64,000 bases of DNA from CAVPMN01 sp963706425 (GCA_963706425.1 CAVPMN010000020.1:620001-684000), one strand, 5' to 3'. Numbered from the stretch's first letter, positions 37,649-46,237 are shown. Program-made: numbers and translations. Notes: generated by a model from the sequence alone, not told the origin.

Positions 37649-39646
37649 TCAGTCATCGTTGAGGATCGTCACCGTGCCCGCGGCACGCCCGAGCAACAGA
37701 CCACCCGTCGGATCGGACAACGTGACGGTCACGGTCTCGTCGCCCTCAACATCGACGTCGGGGAACACCGGGACCGCGACCGCTCGCTGGTACTGGCCAG
37801 GCTTGAACGTGAGCGTCTTGGTGTAGTTCTTCTTGAAGTCCGAACCAGGCGTCGCCGTGTCACCGGCAACCGTCACCTTCACCGAAACCGTCGTGGCAGC
37901 CGGTTCGGACAGGTTGACCCACACCCTGGCGTTGTTGGTCGACGTGGCCTTCTGGCCAATGTGGCCTTCCCAGATGGAGGCGTCACCCACCGACACCGTC
38001 AAGCCGCTGGCAGGATCGTCATCGACGATCGTGCCGACTGCGGAAGCGGATCCGGCCACGCCCGAGGCGGAGCCACCCAGCACGTAGTCCGCTCCGCTGG
38101 CACCCGTGCCGGTAACGCCGGTGAGCGTGACGGAGAACGTCTCGTCGCCCTCGACCAACAAATCGGGCGCGACCTTGGCGGTGACCGCCAGCGAGGTCGG
38201 TGACAGACCGAGCTTGGCCGAGGGTTTGAAGGTGACATAGCCCGACCTCACCGCCACGTCATACGGAGCCTCGGCCGAACCAGACACCTGCACCCGATAG
38301 CCCACCTTCGTGATCGTGGTCGCCGGTTCGGACAACGTCACCGCGAACTGCACCGACCGAGCCTTACCCGCATCACCCTCCACCACCGACGCCGACCCGA
38401 CCGACACGACCGGCGGGGTGACCTGAAAGGACTGGGTCACTTCCGGGGCGGGGGCCCAGGTGCCGTCACCGGCCTGTGACGCCCGGATGGTGCAAGTACC
38501 TACGGTGACCAGGCTGACTGTGGCGACCGAGACGATGCACACCGTTGGGGTGTCCGATCCGAACGACACCGCCAGACCCGACGATGCCGCGGCCGAGATC
38601 ACGAATGGACTGGCCCCCAACACATGGTCGGCCAACTGCGCGAAGTCGATCGACTGATCTGCCAGCCCGTTGAACCAAAGCTGCACCCGGTGATTGGAAT
38701 GGTCGCCGACGTAGACGTTGCCCGACCCGTCCACCGCCACCCCGTACGGATTGTTGAGCTGGTCGGCCGCGGAGCCAGCACCGTTGCCGCCCGCCACCGT
38801 CACCCCTTCGGTCGCTCCCGGCGCCCACAGCTGCACCCGATGATTGGTGGTGTCGCCGACGTAGACGTTGCCCGACCCGTCCACCGCCACCCCGACCGGA
38901 TTGTTGAGCTGGTCGGCCGCGGAGCCAGCACCGTTGCCGCCCGCCACCGTCACCCCTTCGGTCGCTCCCGGCGCCCACAGCTGCACCCGAACGTTGAGGG
39001 TGTCGGTGACGTAGACGTTGCCCGACCCGTCCACCGCCACCCCGACCGGATTGTTGAGCTGGTCGGCCGCGGAGCCAGCACCGTTGCCGCCCGCCACCGT
39101 CACCCCTTCGGTCGCTCCCGGCGCCCACAGCTGCACGCGATCGTTCTCGGTGTCGGTGACGTAGACGTTGCCCGACCCGTCGACCGCCACCGAACTTGGC
39201 AGGTTCAGTTGGTTGGCGGCGGAGCCGGTACCGTTGCCGCCCGCCACCGTCACCCCTTCGGTCGCTCCCGGCGCCCACAGCTGCACCCGAACGTTGAAGG
39301 TGTCGGTGACGTAGACGTTGCCCGACCCGTCCACCGCCACCCCACGGGGGAAGCGGAGCTGGTTGGCCGCTGACCCGAGGCCGTTGCCGCCCGCCACCGT
39401 CACTCCTTCGGTTGCCCCGGGTGCCCACAGCTGCACCCGATTGTTGTTCTGGTCGGCGACGTAGACGTTGCCCGACCCGTCCACCGCCACCCCGTACGGA
39501 CTGTTGAGCTGGTCGGCGGCAGACCCGAAGCCGTTGCCGCCCGCCACCGTCACCCCATACGTTGCCGCGCCCGACGGAGGCACCGCAACCACCACGATGC
39601 ACACAGCCACCACCGCGATGACCGCAGCTACCCGTGACCTCAGCAT
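37649..39646 (-). CDS. Secreted NHL-repeat beta-propeller protein with Ig-like and two Calx-beta domains
   Basis: 665 residues from ATG 39646, preceded by GGGAGG. Signal peptide: VAAVIAVVAVCIVVVAVPPS. Then six near-identical 50-residue NHL repeats (GVAVDGSGNVYVTDT … RVQLWAPGATE), enough for one six-bladed propeller. An Ig-like module of the ADQSIDFAQLADHVLGASPF type follows, then two Calx-beta modules (SVVEGDAGKARSVQFAVTL; SIWEGHIGQKATSTNNARVW) ending VTILNDD. It is a non-enzymatic surface or secreted binding protein. The repeats are nearly identical in DNA, so they arose or were homogenised recently. The last module resembles that of the protease at 18966. Confidence 0.85.
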   Translation of the reverse strand: MLRSRVAAVIAVVAVCIVVVAVPPSGAATYGVTVAGGNGFGSAADQLNSPYGVAVDGSGNVYVADQNNNRVQLWAPGATEGVTVAGGNGLGSAANQLRFPRGVAVDGSGNVYVTDTFNVRVQLWAPGATEGVTVAGGNGTGSAANQLNLPSSVAVDGSGNVYVTDTENDRVQLWAPGATEGVTVAGGNGAGSAADQLNNPVGVAVDGSGNVYVTDTLNVRVQLWAPGATEGVTVAGGNGAGSAADQLNNPVGVAVDGSGNVYVGDTTNHRVQLWAPGATEGVTVAGGNGAGSAADQLNNPYGVAVDGSGNVYVGDHSNHRVQLWFNGLADQSIDFAQLADHVLGASPFVISAAASSGLAVSFGSDTPTVCIVSVATVSLVTVGTCTIRASQAGDGTWAPAPEVTQSFQVTPPVVSVGSASVVEGDAGKARSVQFAVTLSEPATTITKVGYRVQVSGSAEAPYDVAVRSGYVTFKPSAKLGLSPTSLAVTAKVAPDLLVEGDETFSVTLTGVTGTGASGADYVLGGSASGVAGSASAVGTIVDDDPASGLTVSVGDASIWEGHIGQKATSTNNARVWVNLSEPAATTVSVKVTVAGDTATPGSDFKKNYTKTLTFKPGQYQRAVAVPVFPDVDVEGDETVTVTLSDPTGGLLLGRAAGTVTILNDD
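38680..39556 (-). repeat. Six tandem 150-base repeats coding the NHL propeller
   Basis: Period of exactly 150 bases; the block GACGTAGACGTTGCCCGACC recurs with each unit. Three central units (from about 38750 to 39170) are almost identical. Entirely coding, within the NHL protein. Such an array can change in copy number and is difficult to assemble. Confidence 0.9.
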
Positions 39647-39949
39647 GACGAGCCTCCCTCGGTTGGCGGACAAGCGACAGCTTCGAGCCTGTTCACCTGG
39701 ACCGACCAATTGGCAGAGGCGAAAGACCCACACCTCCCTGCGAGCATCTGGGCGATCCGCCTCGATGATCCGATGGAGCCGCCTATTGAACTCTTGAGCA
39801 CTCGTTGTCGGGCGTGAACTCATCATCGAGTCGAGCCGACTCCTGAACGGCTCGACGCCGCCGCTGCCGGTGCTGAACGTGTGGTCATGGTCACGTTGGG
39901 CCGGTTCAGCGAACCCGCATGAAAGGCGTCACGGCAGGCGACGCCGACG

Positions 39950-40064
39950 GTGGACCTCGTCGACGGTGACCGGCTGTGAGCTGATCCGCGAGCAGGGCAT
40001 CGGCCTGGCATCGACGGTCATTGAGGCTTGGTACGACGGAATCGAGGAAACGTCGACGAGGTGA
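39950..40064 (+). pseudogene. C-terminal relic of an Mrr-like restriction endonuclease
   Basis: Reads VDLVDGDRL, then after a frame change near 39978 CELIREQGIGLASTVIEAWY and a stop at 40062-40064. The pattern I/LIDGxxL-xxLMxxxGxGV followed by an acidic end is the usual C-terminus of Mrr-family type IV restriction enzymes; the match here is short and by eye. The stop overlaps the GTG of the following GIY-YIG fragment (GTGA), so the two were probably an operon. Confidence 0.4.
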
Positions 40065-40167
40065 GCACCATCTACCGGATCACCTACCCAAGCGGGAAGA
40101 TCTACATCGGTAAGGACCTCACCGACAGCGTCAACTACTTCGGAAGCGCGAGCAGCGCGCTGATCGT
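40061..40167 (+). pseudogene. Truncated GIY-YIG nuclease, cut by the tRNA-Val-derived repeat
   Basis: Only the first 36 codons remain: MSTIYRITYPSGKIYIGKDL, TDSVNYFGSASSALI. The spaced Y-R-I … Y-I-G is the first motif of GIY-YIG endonucleases, and the K-D-L-T-D … Y-F-G-S run is typical of one bacterial subfamily. The coding sequence stops exactly where repeat copy 3 begins (40168), after which the frame runs into repeat DNA. The catalytic Arg and Glu regions are lost, so it is dead. Confidence 0.6.
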
Positions 40168-40300
40168 GTGGGCGCTGAGGGACTCGAACCCCCGACTTCC
40201 TCCTTGTAAGGCAGAACCCGACAAGCGCTGTGCTAACCCACGCCATCCCATCTAGGGCGGGCAGCCGACCTGAGCGAAAACCGAAAGTTAGGTGCTCAAA
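40168..40300 (-). repeat. tRNA-Val-derived repeat, copy 3
   Basis: Same structure as copy 2: exact 3' half of tRNA-Val from the anticodon loop (CTTACAA) to the acceptor, altered 5' half, and the shared flank ending GTTAGGTGCTCAAA. Its left end interrupts the GIY-YIG fragment. 40301-40446 to its right has no gene. Confidence 0.8.
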
Positions 40301-40446
40301 GTCGAGCCTCGCGGTTGCTCACGGGCCTGCGTTTCGGATGATCCCGGCGACCCGAGCGTGGAACATCCGCCAGGCGCCAGCGCGGCATCGTCTTCGAGGG
40401 GCGCGAGATACACAGGTGCGAAGTCAACGATCGGTGATACTTGCGG

Positions 40447-41763
40447 TCAGGAGTGAGCGTTTGATCCTCGCGACGCGTTGATCGCAAAGAGTCGCCAGCT
40501 CCCGGGAACGCCCTTCAGTTCGTGCTCCCCGCGGTCTTGGAGTTGGTATCCGGTCGCGCCGAGCAGGTCGGCGACGGTCCGAGTTATGACGACTTCACCG
40601 TGAGACGCATGCGCGGTGACGCGGGCGGCGATGTGGACGGAGAGGCCTCCGATATCGCTGTTCTCACGACGGTCGATCTCGCCGGTATGGATCCCGGCGC
40701 GCATGCCGATGCCTAATGCTGGTGCGGCGCTGCAAAGTGCGACGGCGGCGCGAACCGCGTCACTTGGCCGTGGGAACTCAATGAGATGGCCATCACCGGT
40801 CTGTTTCACGACGCGGCCACCACAATCGGCGACTCTTGACGCGACGAGGTCATCGAGGAACGTCAACGTGCGATGCCATTCATCGTCGCCGACCGCGACG
40901 ACCGTGCGGGTCGAATCGACGACGTCCGTGAACAGGATCGTGGCGAGGTCGCGCAGTGTCGGCGCGGATCGGCCCGACACGAAGTTGATGATCTCGTCCA
41001 CAACGCCGCCGCCCCAGTAGAACGTCGAAGACGTCCCTTCGAAATACCTTGCGTCGGGGATCGATTCGGCCAACTCCCGAGCTTCATTCGGAGTCGACAG
41101 CGTGAAGTCGCCGCTGTACGCGACCAACGTCGGCACCGTGATCGAATGAAGCAGCGGCCGGATATCGGTCGTCGCCAACTTGCAGATGGCGACCGCCGCC
41201 GCTCCTGGTCGCGCGCCCATCCGTTCGAACCGAGCACAAAACTCAGGATCATCAGCGAAGCTCGGGACCGAGTTCGCGACGGTGAAGCCGGTGCCCCAAG
41301 TCGCGCGGACTGTATCGGCAAGTTCGTCGAGCGCCGTCTCGGTGCTCCCAAGGCCGAACCCTGTCGCGGCGGCATTCGCCAGGACAAGACCAGCGACGCG
41401 CTCGGGATACGCGATCGCGAACTTCACAGCGGTGAAGGCACCGTCCAGTTCACCGCAGACCACGACCCGGTCGATCGCCAACGCGTCGAGCACGCCCACC
41501 ACATCTTCGACGCGAACGTCAAGATCAACCTGTCGCGCTTCGTCGAGCGCATCGGACATCCCGCTGCCGCGATGGTCGAACGTCACCATTCGAAACGCCG
41601 AGCCCATCGAACGATGGAACCGGAGGTGACCAGGATGCTCCCATATCGCGTCCACCGACGCGCCGAACGCCTTCAAGAACAAGAAGGGCGGCCCGTCGCC
41701 GTAGACTTGTGTCGCGACCCGATCGCGACCCACGCTCACGAACCTCGTCTCCGGCCGCAACAT
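40447..41763 (-). CDS. Alpha/beta-hydrolase-like - class III nucleotide cyclase fusion
   Basis: 438 residues from ATG 41763 (MLRPETRFVSVGRDRVATQV), frame intact. Hydrolase-like module: FDHRGSGMSDALDEARQVDL and elbow VVVCGELDGAFTAVKFAIAY, where Leu occupies the place of the nucleophilic Ser. Cyclase module: TILFTDVVDSTRTVVAVGDD and VVKQTGDGHLIEFPRPSDAV carry both metal-binding Asp; RAGIHTGEIDRRENSDIGGL and SVHIAARV follow; the end is HELKGVPGSWRLFAINASRG. The only one of the three fusions besides 15685 with an uninterrupted frame. Likely a ligand-controlled cyclic-nucleotide synthase. Confidence 0.85.
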   Translation of the reverse strand: MLRPETRFVSVGRDRVATQVYGDGPPFLFLKAFGASVDAIWEHPGHLRFHRSMGSAFRMVTFDHRGSGMSDALDEARQVDLDVRVEDVVGVLDALAIDRVVVCGELDGAFTAVKFAIAYPERVAGLVLANAAATGFGLGSTETALDELADTVRATWGTGFTVANSVPSFADDPEFCARFERMGARPGAAAVAICKLATTDIRPLLHSITVPTLVAYSGDFTLSTPNEARELAESIPDARYFEGTSSTFYWGGGVVDEIINFVSGRSAPTLRDLATILFTDVVDSTRTVVAVGDDEWHRTLTFLDDLVASRVADCGGRVVKQTGDGHLIEFPRPSDAVRAAVALCSAAPALGIGMRAGIHTGEIDRRENSDIGGLSVHIAARVTAHASHGEVVITRTVADLLGATGYQLQDRGEHELKGVPGSWRLFAINASRGSNAHS

Positions 41764-41869
41764 CAACCGGCATAGTAAGACAGGTCCGTCCGCGAACGCA
41801 GCGTGCCCGGCGGCGTAGCAACAGCAACGGCAGATCGGCAGATATGGCGCACGATCCGGCCCGGTTCGG

Positions 41870-42120
41870 GGGTCGACCGGGGTCCGCGTCAGGGAGATCG
41901 TCCATGCCGTGCGCCTCGTGGCTGCTGGAGAAGCGATGCTCTCACCGTCGGTCACCCGCACGCTTCTCTCTCACCTCGGCAACGCCGAGATGACAGATCG
42001 TCGTCGCATCGCGGCCCAACGTCTGGCGTCGCTCACCGACCGGGAGCGGGAGGTCGCATTCGCAGTGGGGTCGGGCGCGTCCAACCCCGAGGTCGCGGCA
42101 TCCCTGTTCATGAGCGAGGC
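41870..42120 (+). pseudogene. Relic of a NarL/FixJ-type response regulator
   Basis: Reads VREIVHAVRLVAAGEAMLSP and SVTRTLLSHLG, the end of a receiver domain and linker, then RLASLTDREREVAFAVGSGA and SNPEVAASLFMSEA, the first helices of a LuxR helix-turn-helix. The recognition helix is lost; the frame degenerates after about 42118, and no N-terminal receiver is present. 42121-42438 holds no gene. Confidence 0.55.
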
Positions 42121-42438
42121 CGCCTCGCAACCGGCGGGTCTCCCGCAGGTTCGGTCGGCGGTGGCGCCGACGGTCAGCGTCGTGCTGTTCTTCTCGGTGC
42201 CGGGCCTCCACTCCTCCTCATCACCCTGCTGCGCGGGCGGGCGACGACGAGCGACGCGGCCGATGAATTCAGCTGAGCGCACGGCCGCGCAGGTGTGGTC
42301 ACAGGACCGGCGCGCGCTCGGTCGAGCCGCTAACGCCTTTCGGCGGGATCCATCCCCTCGGCGGCGCAGAGGTGCCGAGTAGATTCACGGCCGTGGTCAT
42401 GGGGCGCACGAAAGCCGTAGGCGCCGGAGTCGGGCACC

Positions 42439-43635
42439 GTGACTGACGAACTGGTCGCCGTCGGACTCGGCCTCGTCGTGATCGTCGGCCTCGCCATACT
42501 GCTGTACAGCCGGCGGGTGCAGTCCTCGTCGCGCTACCAAGCGGCCGTGGTTCCGCTTGCCAACATCATGGACGTCGGGTTCATCGTACTCTCGCCCGCG
42601 ATCGTCTTTCTGGCCGGCTACGCGGCACCACTGGCAATGCTCGGGATCTGCCTCGTGGCCATCGCCACCGGGTACGCCATCGCCTACAACATCCGCCACT
42701 TCGAGCCACTCATCGGCAGCGGCGACTCGATGGAGACAGTTGAGCGGGTGGGCGAGTGGTCGCTGCTCGCTGCGTCGCTCGTCAACATCGCCTACTACAC
42801 CCTGCTCCTCATCACCCTCGTCCTCTGGCCGCTCCACCTCTACTCCAGCGGCCAGGTCAAGGTGTGGGGATCGGTGTTGCTGCTGGGCATCGCCGCCATC
42901 GGCTGGTTCGGGGGGATGGACTGGCTCAACCGCCAGGGCGACCGAACCACCGCGTTCAACCTAGCGGCGGTCTTCGGCGTCGTGACCGCCTTCATCGTCT
43001 ACAACGTCCAGGACTGGCTCGGTGGTCGGTGGAGCCTGCCCGAGACCGATACGTCGCTCACCACCGACGACCTCCGGAAGCTGATCGGCCTCTTCGCGCT
43101 CGTGCAGGGCTTCGAGGCCGCTCGCTACATCGGCGAGCGCTTCGGCCGCGAGGAACGCGTCTCGACGATGCGGTTGGCGCAGTACATCTCATCGGTCGTG
43201 TTCGTCGCGTTGCTCGCGGCGGTGTTGATCCTGTTCGTCGAGATCGACGTGCCGAACAACGGAACCGGGATCTTCGTGGTCGCCGACCGTGTCGGCGACT
43301 GGCTTCCGTGGCTGGTGCTCCTCGCCGCGATAGGGAGCCAGACGTCGGCCATCATCAACGCCACCTCGTCGCGCAGCGATCTCCTCGTGGAGGCCAAGGT
43401 TCCCCGCAAGGTCAGCTTCGCTGTCGTGCTCGTTCCCGCAACGATCATCTTCCTGCTGGTCGACGTCACCGCTGCTGTGGCGCTGGCATCACGGGTGTTC
43501 GCCCTCTACTTCGCCATCCAGGCCCTAATCGCCTGGGTTCTCGCCAAGCGAGCGTGGAACTGGTGGGCGGTGGCCGGCTTCACGGGCATCGAGGTGATGA
43601 TGCTGACGATCGCCGTGTTCGGCGTGCCCATCTGA
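42439..43635 (+). CDS. Multi-pass membrane protein, transporter-like, unknown
   Basis: 398 residues from the GTG at 42439. Ten or so hydrophobic helices, including LGLVVIVGLAILLYS, ANIMDVGFIVLSPAIVFLAG, AYYTLLLITLVLWPL, SSVVFVALLAAVLILFVEID and FAVVLVPATIIFLLVDVTAA. The long TM content and a G-S-Q-T-S-A-I-I-N segment near 305 are reminiscent of LeuT-fold or Nramp-like transporters, but I do not recognise the family with confidence. It lies alone between repeat copies 3 and 4. Confidence 0.7.
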   Translation: MTDELVAVGLGLVVIVGLAILLYSRRVQSSSRYQAAVVPLANIMDVGFIVLSPAIVFLAGYAAPLAMLGICLVAIATGYAIAYNIRHFEPLIGSGDSMETVERVGEWSLLAASLVNIAYYTLLLITLVLWPLHLYSSGQVKVWGSVLLLGIAAIGWFGGMDWLNRQGDRTTAFNLAAVFGVVTAFIVYNVQDWLGGRWSLPETDTSLTTDDLRKLIGLFALVQGFEAARYIGERFGREERVSTMRLAQYISSVVFVALLAAVLILFVEIDVPNNGTGIFVVADRVGDWLPWLVLLAAIGSQTSAIINATSSRSDLLVEAKVPRKVSFAVVLVPATIIFLLVDVTAAVALASRVFALYFAIQALIAWVLAKRAWNWWAVAGFTGIEVMMLTIAVFGVPI

Positions 43636-43652
43636 GCGCGGGGCCGTCGGGA

Positions 43653-43710
43653 CTGCTGCTGACCAGCGGTTCTTCACCCGCTGTTGTCATTTCGACCACA
43701 GCTCGTGGGC
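43653..43710 (+). repeat. Junction segment shared with 31837-31894
   Basis: CTGCTGCTGACCAGCGGTTC … CGTGGG, about three quarters identical to 31837-31894. It runs straight into the left end of repeat copy 4, sharing the bases CGTGGG. Confidence 0.45.
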
Positions 43711-43838
43711 GCTGAGGGACTCGAACCCCCGACCCCCTCCTTGTAAGGCAGAACCCGACAAGCGCTGTGCTAACTCGCGCCATCCCATGTAGGACGGGCA
43801 GCCGACCTGAGCGAAACTCAAGAAGTTAGGTGCTCAAC
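43705..43838 (-). repeat. tRNA-Val-derived repeat, copy 4
   Basis: The copy closest to the intact tRNA. Its first 45 bases (GTGGGCGCTGAGGGACTCGA … GTAAGG) are the same as the 3' part of tRNA-Val at 48674, including CCGACCCCCTCCTTG, then it diverges to the altered 5' half (GCAGAACCCGACAAGCGC) and the shared flank. 43839-44012 has no gene. Confidence 0.8.
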
Positions 43839-44012
43839 CTCGGACGACGGGAAGGTCGCCAACGTCGGTGGAAGCGCCCCTCAGCCGCAGATCGCACAGT
43901 CCTACGACCGGCTGACTGATGCAGCAACTCAGCCTCAACGCTCCCGATCGAGGTCGAGTGGGATCTCGCGGCGTGACCGGAGAGCGTCGGTCGTACCCCT
44001 AGTCTCGACGCG

Positions 44013-44273
44013 ATGCACGAGCGCACTCGGTCTCTGTGGGCGAAGCAGGACCAACATCAGGGAGACCGCTGGCGACTGTTCCGGGCTGTCGGCGACGCAG
44101 TGGCCGCCACGACGGTCCTCTACCCAGGCTCCTACGTCGATGCGGCCCCGTCGTTCGTGTGGCCCTCTGTGACCTATGTCGATGTGGACCGGCGGGCGAA
44201 GCGGTTCTTCGATGACCAGGAGGGGGTTCAGGAACTCGTCGCCAACCAGGTAGATCCAGGAGGTGAAGACTGA
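44013..44273 (+). CDS. Conserved actinobacterial hypothetical protein, probably C-terminally truncated
   Basis: 86 residues from ATG 44013. LYPGSYVDAAPSFVWPSVTY, VDVDRRAKRFF is a methyltransferase-like motif I to II segment that I associate with uncharacterised actinobacterial proteins of about 190 residues; here the protein stops soon after (FFDDQEGVQELV …). It probably lost its C-terminal half. The next gene starts five bases after the stop. Confidence 0.5.
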   Translation: MHERTRSLWAKQDQHQGDRWRLFRAVGDAVAATTVLYPGSYVDAAPSFVWPSVTYVDVDRRAKRFFDDQEGVQELVANQVDPGGED

Positions 44274-44278
44274 CGGTC

Positions 44279-44671
44279 ATGGCGAGCTTCGAGATCACGA
44301 TGGACCTGCCCGCGTCGCCGGAGGCTAGCTGGGCCTTCATCATCGATCACGGCATCGAAGTCGAGCCGTTGACGTTCACGCCCCGCGCCATCCAGGCACC
44401 GGGCGTCTTGAACGACTTGTCCGGTCGGCTCTTCGGAGTTCTGCCCTTCCGGGCGGTCAGCCGGACCGTTGCCTGGGAACCGCCGACGCGGTGCGCCTTC
44501 GAATCAGTCACGCCGACATGGCCGGTTCGGACGTCGATCACGGAATTGTTCCCACCCGTTGAACTCCACGCGGGCGAGCAGGCCTTGCCCTCACCGATGA
44601 GCCGAGTCGATGAGGTCTCGTTGGACCTTGCCGGCCAGGTGCCGTGCGACGCCTTGGGTGAGTGTCGGTGA
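44279..44671 (+). CDS. SRPBCC-family protein, 3' end replaced
   Basis: The first 90 residues are typical SRPBCC: MASFEITMDLPASPEASWAF, GVLNDLSGRLFGVLPFRAVS and CAFESVTPTWPVRTSITE. After about 44550 the sequence loses that character and runs antisense into the 3' end of the SDR gene. The C-terminal helix that closes the ligand cavity is missing, so it is probably not functional. Confidence 0.45.
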   Translation: MASFEITMDLPASPEASWAFIIDHGIEVEPLTFTPRAIQAPGVLNDLSGRLFGVLPFRAVSRTVAWEPPTRCAFESVTPTWPVRTSITELFPPVELHAGEQALPSPMSRVDEVSLDLAGQVPCDALGECR

Positions 44672-45457
44672 GATGCGGTGCAGGAGCCAGAGTGCCCGGA
44701 GCCGTGCCGGCACGAGGATCACCGCCCGGTTCTTGGCGATGTGTCGAAGGGTGGCGCGGGCGAACACGTCGGCTTGGATGGGTGACTCACCCATGACCGA
44801 TAGGAACGCTCGCGGGGTGATCGGCGCAGTCGGTGCGACGGGGAGCTCAGCCGGGGGGACGCTATCGAGGATCGGGGTTTCGACCGCTCCCGGACACACG
44901 ACGTTGACGCGGACACCCTGGCGAGCAGCCTCGGGACGGAGGCCGAGTGAGAGACCGACCACGGCATGCTTGGCCGCCGAGTACGCGACCACGAACGGCA
45001 GCGGGACCAGCCCGGCGCCCGAGGCGACGTTCACGATCTGCCCGCTTCCGGCCCGCACCATGTGCGGATACGCGGCCAGGACACCGTTGACCACACCGCC
45101 CAGGTTCACGTCGATGACCGCGTCCCAGTGGGCACCGCTCAGCTCGTGCGTCGGTCCGCCGATCGACACCCCAGCGCAGTTGACCAGGTATCCGATCGGC
45201 CCGTGGGTCTGCACCATCTCATCGACCGCGCGAGCGAAGGCATCACGGTCGGCCACGTCGAGCGCCACCGCGGACGCGCTCCCTCGCGCTGCGCGGACGG
45301 TCTCCGCACTTCGCCCGGCGGCGAGTGAGTCGATGTCGGCGAAGACGACGTGCGCGCCGTGACGTGCCATCGCGGCACCCAGCGCCGACCCGATGCCCGA
45401 CCCTCCGCCGGTGACGAAGACGTTCGCCCCCCTGAACCTCTCCGTCGTGCGGCTCAC
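44591..45457 (-). CDS. Short-chain dehydrogenase/reductase
   Basis: 288 residues from GTG 45457, preceded by GAGGAGGGGCCA. Classical SDR: cofactor loop VFVTGGGSGIGSALGAAMAR, VNCAGVSIGG, catalytic Ser in IVNVASGAGLVPLP, YxxxK in VAYSAAKHAVVGLS and VNVVCPGAVETP. The acidic FADIDS after strand 2 suggests NAD use. The C-terminal 50 residues are basic and may contact membrane. Divergent from the TetR gene at 45516, with two operator-like repeats between them. Confidence 0.85.
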   Translation of the reverse strand: MSRTTERFRGANVFVTGGGSGIGSALGAAMARHGAHVVFADIDSLAAGRSAETVRAARGSASAVALDVADRDAFARAVDEMVQTHGPIGYLVNCAGVSIGGPTHELSGAHWDAVIDVNLGGVVNGVLAAYPHMVRAGSGQIVNVASGAGLVPLPFVVAYSAAKHAVVGLSLGLRPEAARQGVRVNVVCPGAVETPILDSVPPAELPVAPTAPITPRAFLSVMGESPIQADVFARATLRHIAKNRAVILVPARLRALWLLHRISPTLTQGVARHLAGKVQRDLIDSAHR

Positions 45458-45485
45458 TGGCCCCTCCTCAGATGCGTGACGCTGA

Positions 45486-45520
45486 GTCAACACAGTGTCT
45501 ATACTCGTCAACACAATGTC
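45486..45520 (+). promoter_or_regulatory. TetR promoter with two direct operator-like repeats
   Basis: GTCAACACAGTGTC (45486-45499) and GTCAACACAATGTC (45507-45520) are direct repeats 21 bases apart, two helical turns. Between them is the -10 TATACT (45500-45505), with GTGACG 18 bases upstream as a -35. The second copy covers the TetR ATG. This would allow control of both TetR and the divergent SDR. Confidence 0.65.
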
Positions 45521-46193
45521 AACCAAGCCAGCGGACTCGAACCTGCAGACGCGACGCAACCGGCGCCGCACTGCGCCCCGACGGGGCGACGAACAGGAGC
45601 GAGCCATCCTCGACGCGACCGACCAGCTCTTGGACGAGCACCGCTTCGAGGCGCTCACGGTCGCCATGGTCGCGTCTGCGGCGGGCATCTCAAGGCCGAG
45701 CGTGTACTTCTACTTCGGGTCCATGGAGGAGCTTCTCGTCGCCCTGATCCGTCGGGGACTCAACGAGCTGATCTCGTCGATCGAATCCGTCACCATCCCG
45801 CCCGACGCGACACCTGTCGACGTGCTCGCCATCGGCGTCCGCCACACGAGCGACGGCTGGCGATCGCACGGACCGCTGCTTCGCACCGCTGTCGACTTCG
45901 CCTACCGGGTTCCGACGATCCGCCAGGATTGGCAAGCGCTGCTCGAACGAGGCGTCGACCTCTACCTCGAGCTCATGACCTGGAGCGCCCTGATCGACGA
46001 GCGACCCGAACCTGACACCGTCGCCGCTCGCCGACAGGCCGAGCTCTGCATGCTGATGGTCGGCTACGCCCTCCACGATCTGTACGAGACCTCACCCGAC
46101 GAGGCCACCGTCAAACAGCGCGAACACGATCTGGTCCTCCTCGTGAGTCGTGCACTCGAGCTGAGCCCCATCGGGTCACCGGAAAGACGATGA
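45516..46193 (+). CDS. TetR-family transcriptional regulator
   Basis: 225 residues from ATG 45516. Helix-turn-helix: AILDATDQLLDEHRFEALTV then MVASAAGISRPSVYFYFGSM. C-terminal domain includes RTAVDFAYRVPTIRQDWQAL and ELCMLMVGYALHDLYETSPD, similar to the EthR-like TetR group. Divergent from the SDR gene, which is the likely target. Confidence 0.87.
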   Translation: MSTKPADSNLQTRRNRRRTAPRRGDEQERAILDATDQLLDEHRFEALTVAMVASAAGISRPSVYFYFGSMEELLVALIRRGLNELISSIESVTIPPDATPVDVLAIGVRHTSDGWRSHGPLLRTAVDFAYRVPTIRQDWQALLERGVDLYLELMTWSALIDERPEPDTVAARRQAELCMLMVGYALHDLYETSPDEATVKQREHDLVLLVSRALELSPIGSPERR

Positions 46194-46237
46194 CGACTGC
46201 CCGAGGCCCCAGGCGAGCGCAGCACCAGCTCGACGGC

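Noticed and set aside
38680..39556. 150-base repeats considered as a CRISPR or satellite array
   Set aside because: The repeat is continuous coding sequence for NHL propeller blades; units have no alternating repeat-spacer structure.
42439..43715. Alternative frames within the membrane-protein gene at 42439
   Set aside because: Shifted-frame shadows rich in Arg and Pro; the annotated frame has clean hydrophobic helices.
37507..43838. tRNA-Val-derived repeats considered as integron attC sites, because of GTTAGGT near one end
   Set aside because: No matching RYYYAAC partner at the other end, no integron integrase, and the similarity to tRNA-Val explains them better.
37507..43838. tRNA-Val-derived repeats considered as functional tRNA genes
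   Set aside because: The anticodon stem has a mismatch and the D-arm and acceptor 5' strand no longer pair properly; only the 3' half is intact.
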